Below, one piece after another: positions 39,768 to 45,079 of a DNA stretch of 45,079 nucleotides. Within the stretch, counting starts at the first letter, position 1. Every line of letters begins with the position of its first letter. The translations under genes were made by a program, and so were the position numbers. The notes beneath the pieces were generated by a model. The model did no database searches. It had not been told where the DNA came from and saw only the letters and a list, made by a program, of their open reading frames with translations. This DNA is from an uncultured Lachnospiraceae bacterium (GTDB taxonomy: Bacteria; Bacillota; Clostridia; Lachnospirales; Lachnospiraceae), in NCBI GenBank assembly GCA_910583615.1, contig CAJTXP010000033.1, positions 1-45,079 on the forward strand, written 5' to 3'.

Positions 39768-39774
39768 AAGGATC

Positions 39775-39807
39775 GGGATGTTGCAGGAATGTGTTTTGCA
39801 GCATCCC
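39775..39807 (+). other. Leader hairpin upstream of yebC
   Basis: GGGATGTTGCA (39775-39785) pairs with TGCAGCATCCC (39797-39807) with one G-U. It would be at the 5' end of the yebC transcript. No T-tract, so probably a stabilising or regulatory leader stem. Confidence 0.55.
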
Positions 39808-39837
39808 TATGACGAAAGAAAGAAAAGGAGAATATTT

Positions 39838-40566
39838 ATGTCAGGACATTCCAAGTTCGCCAACATAAAGCATAAAAAAGAGAAAAATGACGCAGCGAAA
39901 GGAAAAATTTTTACGATCATCGGCCGCGAACTGGCGGTTGCGGTAAAAGAGGGAGGGCCGGATCCGAATAACAACAGCCGTCTGCGCGATGTGATTGCAA
40001 AAGCCAAGGCCAATAATATGCCCAACGATACCATTGACCGCGGGATCAAGCGTGCAGCCGGAGATGCGAATTCCGTTAATTATGAGCACGTTACATATGA
40101 AGGATACGGCCCGGGAGGAGTTGCGATTATTGTAGAGGCGCTGACGGATAACAAAAACCGGACCGCCTCCAATGTGCGGAATGCATTTACCAAAGGAAAC
40201 GGCAGCATGGGAACGACCGGCTGTGTATCTTATATGTTTGACCAGAAGGGACAGATCATCATCGACCGGGAAGAGTGCGGGATGGATGCGGATGATCTGA
40301 TGATGCTGGCGCTGGATGCAGGAGCGGAGGATTTTTCAGAGGAGGAGGACAGCTTTGAAGTGCTGACAACTCCGGAGGACTTTTCCGCAGTGCGGGAAGC
40401 GCTGGAAAAGGAAGGTATCCCCATGGTTCAGGCTGAGGTGACGATGATCCCGCAGACTTACAATACGCTGAGCGATGAAAATGATATGAAGTTTCTGAAC
40501 CGTACACTGGATCTGCTGGACGATGATGACGATGTTCAGGCAGTCTATCACAACTGGGAAGAGTAA
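39838..40566 (+). CDS. YebC/PmpR-family (TACO1-like) protein
   Basis: A 242-residue protein of the YebC/PmpR family, annotated as DNA-binding regulators and more recently linked to translation of proline-rich sequences. Seen: MSGHSKFANIKHKKEKNDAA, then KGKIFTIIGRELAVAVKEGG, RLRDVIAKAKANNMPNDTID and YEGYGPGGVAIIVEALTDNK, which are the family signatures. The long acidic stretch near the end (LLDDDDDVQAVYHNWEE) is typical. AAAAGGAG precedes the ATG, and a longer upstream in-frame start overlapping mazF is rejected. It is followed 7 nt later by the CFI-box gene. Confidence 0.94.
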   Translation: MSGHSKFANIKHKKEKNDAAKGKIFTIIGRELAVAVKEGGPDPNNNSRLRDVIAKAKANNMPNDTIDRGIKRAAGDANSVNYEHVTYEGYGPGGVAIIVEALTDNKNRTASNVRNAFTKGNGSMGTTGCVSYMFDQKGQIIIDREECGMDADDLMMLALDAGAEDFSEEEDSFEVLTTPEDFSAVREALEKEGIPMVQAEVTMIPQTYNTLSDENDMKFLNRTLDLLDDDDDVQAVYHNWEE

Positions 40567-40573
40567 GGTGACC

Positions 40574-41482
40574 ATGTTTAAAGAAGGGACATGTCCCAGA
40601 TGCCATGAGAAGATACAGGTTCCGGATGACAGGGAGAAGATTCTCTGTATGTACTGCGGAGAAGAGATTCTGGTAAAGAAGGCACTGGGTGAGGAAAAAG
40701 CAGTCGATTATGCGGCATATGGCGAGAATTATAATCGGGCGCTTCAGGCGCTTCAGGAGTTGATCAGAACCTGTTATAAACCCATGCAGGATTTTAAGAA
40801 AAATCTGTATGAAGGAGTGTTTCAGAACTTCTATTCTTCGCACCGGAGTATGTTCGAGGCAATGGAATATGTCTATCAGCAGGAAGAGAAGCCGGATGTC
40901 TGGATGAAAAAAATGGTTTCCTGCGTGATCGAAGCAGTTCAGGAGGACCTGAAGACATATAAATTCAAAGGTCAGAAGAATCAGCGCCTTCTGGACTATA
41001 ATTTTCTGATCAGTGTTTATCTGGTACCTGCAGTGCTGAAGTATCCGGCAGAGGTTTCAGAGCCTTTTGCAGATATGTTGATTGCATCATGGAATGAGAC
41101 TTTTGATACATCCATTGGAAAAGCCCGGTTTGATGATATTGACAGTGGATTTCATCGAAAACTGTGCTACATCACAACGGCAGTCTGCGAAGGCCTTGGA
41201 AAGGGAGAAGACTGCTGTGAACTGAGTATTTTGAAGGAGTACAGGGACCGGTATCTGGAATCCACAGAAGAAGGACATGCTCTTGTGGAGGAATATTATG
41301 ATATTGCGCCGACGATCGTAAAAAGGATCGACAGACAGGAGAATCGAAAGGAACTCTATCAGGATTTGTACGAGGAGTATCTGGTTCCCTGTATCCGGAA
41401 GATTGAAGAGCAGGATTATGAAGCATGTAAAACCCTGTATCAGGATATGGTGCTGAAGCTGAAGGAAAGATATATACAATAG
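40574..41482 (+). CDS. Zinc-ribbon protein with C-terminal CFI-box
   Basis: A 302-residue protein. The N-terminus GTCPRCHEKIQVPDDREK and ILCMYCGEEI give two CxxC pairs of a zinc ribbon (residues 7-33). A helical middle follows (about 45-190). The C-terminus from Cys198, CYITTAVCEGLGKGEDCCEL, then KEYRDRYLESTEEGHALVEE and YYDIAPTIVKRID, is the CFI-box CTERM domain, of unknown role. No membrane segment. Start at 40574 with AAGGTG 5 nt upstream, right after the yebC stop, so cotranscribed. Function unknown. Confidence 0.85.
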   Translation: MFKEGTCPRCHEKIQVPDDREKILCMYCGEEILVKKALGEEKAVDYAAYGENYNRALQALQELIRTCYKPMQDFKKNLYEGVFQNFYSSHRSMFEAMEYVYQQEEKPDVWMKKMVSCVIEAVQEDLKTYKFKGQKNQRLLDYNFLISVYLVPAVLKYPAEVSEPFADMLIASWNETFDTSIGKARFDDIDSGFHRKLCYITTAVCEGLGKGEDCCELSILKEYRDRYLESTEEGHALVEEYYDIAPTIVKRIDRQENRKELYQDLYEEYLVPCIRKIEEQDYEACKTLYQDMVLKLKERYIQ

Positions 41483-41505
41483 TCGAAAACAGGAGGAGTA
41501 AGTAC

Positions 41506-42789
41506 ATGGGAAAGAAATACAGGCCGGATACGATCTGCGTACAGGCCGGATGGAAACCGAAAAAAGGGGAGCCAAGAGTGCTTCCGATCTACCAGAGCAC
41601 GACTTTTAAATATGATACCACGGATGAGATGGGCAGGCTTTTTGCACTGGAGGACGAGGGGTATTTTTATACCCGTCTGCAGAATCCGACCAATGACGCA
41701 GTGGCGGAGAAGATCGCAGAACTGGAGGGCGGCGTAGCAGCCATGCTGACGTCTTCCGGACAGGCGGCGAATTTCTATACGATCGCCAATCTGTGCCGGG
41801 CAGGCGATCATATTGTCTGCTCCGCCAAAGTGTACGGAGGAACTTTTAATCTGTATGCGGCGACGATCAAAAAACTGGGCATTGACTGCACCTTCGTGGA
41901 TCCGGATGATTCGGCGGAGGTGATCGACCAGGCGTTTCGTGAGAATACGAAGGCAGTCGTGGGAGAGACGATCGCCAATCCGGCGCTGACGGTTCTGGAC
42001 ATTGAGAAATTTGCCGTACTGGCGCATAAGCACGGGGTTCCGCTGATCGTGGACAATACCTTTGCAACGCCGATCAACTGCAGGCCGTTTGAGTTCGGTG
42101 CGGACATCGTGACTCATTCTACGACCAAATATATGGACGGACATGCCATGGCAGTAGGCGGATGCATTGTGGACAGCGGAAATTTTGACTGGGAAGCGTA
42201 TGCAGAGAAATTTCCGGGACTGACGACGCCGGATGAGACTTATCATGGCGTGGTCTATACGAAGCAGTTTGGAAAGAAGGCGTTTATCACCAAGGCGACG
42301 GCGCAGCTTATGCGGGATCTGGGGAGCATTCAGTCTCCAATGAATTCGTTTTTGCTGAATGTGGGTCTGGAGACACTGCCGCTTCGTATGGAAAAGCACT
42401 GCAGTAATGCGAAGAAGACGGCAGAGTTTCTGAAAAATCATGAGAAAGTGGAATTTGTCAACTGTGCCATGATCAAAGGCGATCCGTACTATGAGCTGGC
42501 GCAGAAATATATGCCGAATGGAACCTGCGGCGTGCTTTCTTTCGGTCTGAAGGGAACAAAGGAGGATGCAGTCCGGTTTATGGATGCACTGAAGCTCTGT
42601 GCAATCGTTACGCATGTGGCGGATGCCCGCACCTGCGTGCTCCATCCGGCAAGTCATACGCATCGTCAGATGAACGATGAACAGCTGAGGGAGGCAGGCG
42701 TGACGCCGGGGATGATCCGGCTGTCGGTTGGCATCGAGCATCCGCAGGATATTATTGAGGATCTGGAACAGGCCCTTTTGCAGGTATAA
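41506..42789 (+). CDS. O-acetylhomoserine aminocarboxypropyltransferase (sulfhydrylase)
   Basis: A 427-residue PLP enzyme of the Cys/Met metabolism group that makes homocysteine from O-acetylhomoserine and sulfide (MetY-type). Seen: YQSTTFKYDTTDEMGRLFAL, YTRLQNPTNDAVAEKIAELE, MLTSSGQAANFYTIANL and the PLP lysine Lys208 in HSTTKYMDGHAMAVGGCIVD. The insertion before the C-terminus (TTPDETYHGVVYTKQFGKKA) distinguishes MetY-type from gamma-cystathionases. AACAGGAGG precedes the ATG. No SAM or T-box leader fits the 23-nt gap upstream. A terminator follows. Confidence 0.93.
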   Translation: MGKKYRPDTICVQAGWKPKKGEPRVLPIYQSTTFKYDTTDEMGRLFALEDEGYFYTRLQNPTNDAVAEKIAELEGGVAAMLTSSGQAANFYTIANLCRAGDHIVCSAKVYGGTFNLYAATIKKLGIDCTFVDPDDSAEVIDQAFRENTKAVVGETIANPALTVLDIEKFAVLAHKHGVPLIVDNTFATPINCRPFEFGADIVTHSTTKYMDGHAMAVGGCIVDSGNFDWEAYAEKFPGLTTPDETYHGVVYTKQFGKKAFITKATAQLMRDLGSIQSPMNSFLLNVGLETLPLRMEKHCSNAKKTAEFLKNHEKVEFVNCAMIKGDPYYELAQKYMPNGTCGVLSFGLKGTKEDAVRFMDALKLCAIVTHVADARTCVLHPASHTHRQMNDEQLREAGVTPGMIRLSVGIEHPQDIIEDLEQALLQV

Positions 42790-42831
42790 GGGCAATGAAT
42801 ATAAAATCGTATATGAGATGATCAGATAAGG

Positions 42832-42878
42832 TGTAAAGTCCTGGTTGAACGGCCAGAGACTTTGCATCTTTTTATTTT
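42832..42878 (+). terminator. Terminator after sulfhydrylase gene
   Basis: TGTAAAGTC-CTGG pairs with CCAG-GACTTTGCA (42832-42866, one bulged A), followed by TCTTTTTATTTT. It closes the yebC-CFI-metY run. Confidence 0.82.
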
Positions 42879-42967
42879 GCCGTGCTTTTCCGGGTAACAC
42901 AGGATATATAGAATGTTTATTGAAGAAACAGCAGAAAATAATCCAAAACCAATACCAGGAGGAGAAA

Positions 42968-43156
42968 ATGAGCAGAGTATATGGATATGTGCGCGTAAGC
43001 ACCAGAGAACAGAATGAAGACAGGCAGATGATCGCGTTACAGCAGATCCGGGTTCCGGAAGAAAACATCTATGTGGATAAACAGTCGGGGAAAGATTTTT
43101 ACCGGCCCATGTATCAACAGCTGGTGAAGAGATATAACTTCTCGGAATCTCAATGA
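42968..43156 (+). pseudogene. Serine recombinase/resolvase, N-terminal fragment
   Basis: 62 residues of a site-specific serine recombinase. VYGYVRVSTREQNEDRQMIA holds the catalytic Ser of the RVST motif, followed by VDKQSGKDFYRPMYQQLVKR. Full proteins are about 180-200 residues or more; here the frame leaves the family after LVKR and stops at once, where the terminal inverted repeat of an insertion sequence begins (43131). The ribosome site AGGAGG and start are intact. Catalytic helix and DNA-binding domain are missing. Confidence 0.85.
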
Positions 43157-44939
43157 ATGTGATTCTAACTGAAAATTGACAACTGAATATCGTGCAGGAA
43201 AAGAAATTTGAGAAAAATGGACATAAACATTGGACATAGCGGGTACTATGCCTTGAAAAATCTTATGGAATCGCTTAAGATATCATTATTAGGCGGTGAA
43301 TCCTAATAATGATTCTTGAAATGCCTCAGCAGAGGGCATTTCCCAGGCATCAAGATGCTGTAACATCATGATGCCGTAGAGGCGGCAGTACCACATCTTC
43401 GTCGAGCGGTGCCTGCCGTCTTCTAATTTATAGTCCTCTTTCTCGCGCTTGTTGGAGCGCTCCACGGAAGTCCTTCTGTCATATTCCTTTTCCCATGCTT
43501 TAGAGTCCCTTGGCGGTATGTTAAATAACCTTGGATTGTCATCGGTAAAGATGTGTACGGTTCTTCCATATTTCGCCGGTGAACAAGGGTGTTCACAGAA
43601 GCAGCCACGTTTCCGGTTTGATTTCGGGCACCGGTATTTTGCCCGGTGTTTGGCAGCTTCATATCCATCTTTATGCATACGTAAGCCCAACTTACAGACA
43701 GGGACACCATCGTCATCGATTGTGAAATCGTCCTTATAGGTAAAATGCCCGGTATGTCCGGGATTGAGGTCGATAAACGGTGTGATATGTTCCCGTCTGC
43801 AGTATTCATAAACAGGGTAAGCGTCGTGTGCAGAATCCAGAAGGAGCTTTTCAATCTGGAATTTCGGAAGATATGCTTTCATGGTGAAAAAGGAATGGAG
43901 AAAGGAAAGCATATCATGCCTGGAGGCACGTTCTAAAAGAGGGAATACAGGGAGATCATTGTAGGAATCGGAAGCCACATACATGTAGAGGTGGTAGCCG
44001 AAGAAATAACATTCCCTGTGGGAGTCCCACCCCCAGTTACAGTCGGGCTGGGAATAATGACGTTTGCAGTTACAAGAAGAACAGCCTTTCTCCTTACAAT
44101 CGCATATGCGCTTTTTCCGCTGCTGTGAGGTAGTACGGACAGGGGTGCCGTCACCGGCAAGAGCCAGATGGCCAGGAACGATCAAGCCGTTGTGAATGGA
44201 ACGGTCCAGGAACTGCTGCTGATAAAGGCGGAAAATGAGGAAAAAGGGATTCTCAGGTTTTAAATGCCAGCGTTCCAGCAAGGGAAGAAGTTTTGAAGCA
44301 GTGCTGGAAGAATCGCAGGGAGTCTTATCGCCTTTCTTTTTGCCTTTGGGAGTTTTCTTCATTTTAGGGAACCGGTCTTTCGGGGAAAGGTTGTTGGAGT
44401 CATCCTGCCAGATGCGGGAAAAGAAATCATAAAAAGTACCGACACCAGGGGTATCCCCGAAAGAGAAACCGCTGAGGATGGCATAAAGGGGAGTTTCCTT
44501 GAGCATGCGGCACCAGACAGTGATGGAAGTCACTTTTAGTTTCAAAGCAAGCAGGTAGGAGCGCAGCAAGCAGGAAGGGAGCCTTGGTTCCGGGCCAAAA
44601 ACAGAGTAACATTCCTGCATGATAGAATCCGTCTTGGAAAGATCGAGATACCAGAACTGCACGATATAATCCCAAGTGCTTTTTGGAAGCACAAAGGGAT
44701 CAGGATAAAATTTAAGAAACTGGGATACGAAAGTATCCTGATAGGCGGCATGGCCGCCGGGATTTGTAGGTAACAAAGAAATCGCCTCCAGTCGATTGAA
44801 ATAAAATATAATCAATCGGCTTCGCCGCAAATTTTGAGCGATTTGTCAAGTGTTTTTGCAAAAAAAGTGGGTGATTTTTTTGAGATAGGGGTCTGAAAGC
44901 CTTATAAAATCAAGGCTGAAGATTCCGAGAAGTTATATC
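43131..44939 (-). mobile_element. Insertion sequence with 20-bp terminal inverted repeats, ~1.8 kb
   Basis: GATATAACTTCTCGGAATCT (43131-43150) and its exact reverse complement at 44920-44939 flank the transposase gene. If the element is taken as ACTTCTCGG... to ...CCGAGAAGT (43137-44933), a 4-bp TATA is repeated directly at both flanks (43133-43136 and 44934-44937) and could be the target duplication. The noncoding left arm (43151-43288) and right arm (44777-44919) hold no other gene. Removing the element does not rejoin a recombinase frame. Confidence 0.88.
43289..44776 (-). CDS. DDE-type transposase of the insertion sequence
   Basis: A 495-residue transposase filling the element. Candidate catalytic acids are Asp in LALAGDGTPVRTT, Asp in LLLDSAHDAYPVYEYC and Glu in VERSNKREKEDYKLED, in the right order for a DDE enzyme. 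A cysteine-rich insert (CDCKEKGCSSCNCKR) lies after the first Asp. IS family was not assigned; an IS4/IS5/IS1182-like superfamily member is likely. The frame extends to a TTG at 44830, but a TTG at 44776 with GGAGGCGA 5 nt upstream is a much better start. Confidence 0.88.
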   Translation of the reverse strand: MLPTNPGGHAAYQDTFVSQFLKFYPDPFVLPKSTWDYIVQFWYLDLSKTDSIMQECYSVFGPEPRLPSCLLRSYLLALKLKVTSITVWCRMLKETPLYAILSGFSFGDTPGVGTFYDFFSRIWQDDSNNLSPKDRFPKMKKTPKGKKKGDKTPCDSSSTASKLLPLLERWHLKPENPFFLIFRLYQQQFLDRSIHNGLIVPGHLALAGDGTPVRTTSQQRKKRICDCKEKGCSSCNCKRHYSQPDCNWGWDSHRECYFFGYHLYMYVASDSYNDLPVFPLLERASRHDMLSFLHSFFTMKAYLPKFQIEKLLLDSAHDAYPVYEYCRREHITPFIDLNPGHTGHFTYKDDFTIDDDGVPVCKLGLRMHKDGYEAAKHRAKYRCPKSNRKRGCFCEHPCSPAKYGRTVHIFTDDNPRLFNIPPRDSKAWEKEYDRRTSVERSNKREKEDYKLEDGRHRSTKMWYCRLYGIMMLQHLDAWEMPSAEAFQESLLGFTA

Positions 44940-45079
44940 ATTACAAAGGGTGCGCATTTTGGAAAATAATTCTTTCAATAAGCACTTGATAAAATCAAAT
45001 AGATTAGGTATACTAGGAGTATGACTTCCTGAAATGTTCGATACTCTTGAATTTTTGAACCTACAATACTTTAAACGGG
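44940..45079 (+). promoter_or_regulatory. Right-edge region with promoter leading out of the window
   Basis: TTGATA (44986-44991) and TATACT (45009-45014) with a 17-nt spacer point rightwards. AGTAT/ATACT half-sites surround the start area (45019-45052) and could be an operator. No coding start is seen before the window ends. Confidence 0.65.

Noticed and set aside
41440..43068. 542-codon minus-strand frame opposite the sulfhydrylase
   Set aside because: Antisense to a clear PLP enzyme and to a terminator; no domains.
1..45079. CRISPR arrays, tRNA and rRNA genes
   Set aside because: No regularly spaced repeats, CCA-ended cloverleafs or rRNA-like conserved blocks were seen by eye.

Overview
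The window looks like chromosome of a Gram-positive anaerobe of class Clostridia, most likely a gut Lachnospiraceae. The evidence is Firmicute-type promoters and AGGAGG ribosome sites, an EFR1-type flavodoxin/ferredoxin, the GGGtGRT gene pair, a Rex repressor, a CFI-box protein, an ACGX-type RiPP system and a DctM-type TRAP remnant. Species cannot be fixed from sequence alone. No tRNA, rRNA or CRISPR array was seen.

Layout. 1-5.8 kb: housekeeping genes (rlmH, hisS, aspS, aat) and a Gfo/Idh/MocA oxidoreductase. 5.8-10.1 kb: flavin and iron-sulfur redox proteins (nitroreductase-ferredoxin, NADPH-FMN reductase, EFR1 ferredoxin) with two GNAT acetyltransferases. 10.1-14.7 kb: the most unusual stretch. 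A decayed HxlR regulator and a ~200-bp multi-hairpin inverted-repeat element precede a tightly packed plus-strand series: a 27-residue Cys-rich ACGX-type precursor peptide, a radical SAM/SPASM maturase, a nitroreductase, an internally deleted PPOX/4Fe-4S remnant, a zinc-type macrodomain ADP-ribose hydrolase and a class M sirtuin (SirTM). Peptide modification, redox and ADP-ribosylation genes thus lie in one apparent transcription unit. 14.7-18.3 kb: two divergent AAA-ATPase-like/PD-(D/E)XK proteins. 18.4-22.6 kb: small metabolic genes (pyridoxamine kinase, TIGR04076 protein, HAD phosphatase, tyrosine phosphatase-like protein, thioesterase, EamA transporter), with a decayed third AAA gene among them. 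22.7-23.7 kb: a deletion scar joining a truncated TRAP permease to a truncated LysR gene. 23.9-25.7 kb: the GGGtGRT pair, with highly-expressed-style codon use, a leader hairpin and a strong terminator. 25.7-28.4 kb: Sel1-repeat protein and hemerythrin-response regulator. 28.5-35.4 kb: a complete branched-chain amino-acid ABC transporter (livK-H-M-G-F) plus two trailing genes. 35.4-42.9 kb: HAD phosphatase, rex, nnrD, alr, mazF, yebC, a CFI-box protein and metY. 43-45 kb: a ~1.8-kb insertion sequence with 20-bp terminal inverted repeats beside a truncated serine recombinase.

A recurrent theme is gene decay by internal deletion: HxlR, PPOX-ferredoxin, AAA-ATPase, DctM and LysR remnants all keep recognisable protein segments on one or both sides of a missing block. 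The best candidate for an under-described system is the ACGX RiPP / nitroreductase / macrodomain / SirTM series at 10.98-14.68 kb, with the structured repeat upstream of it.
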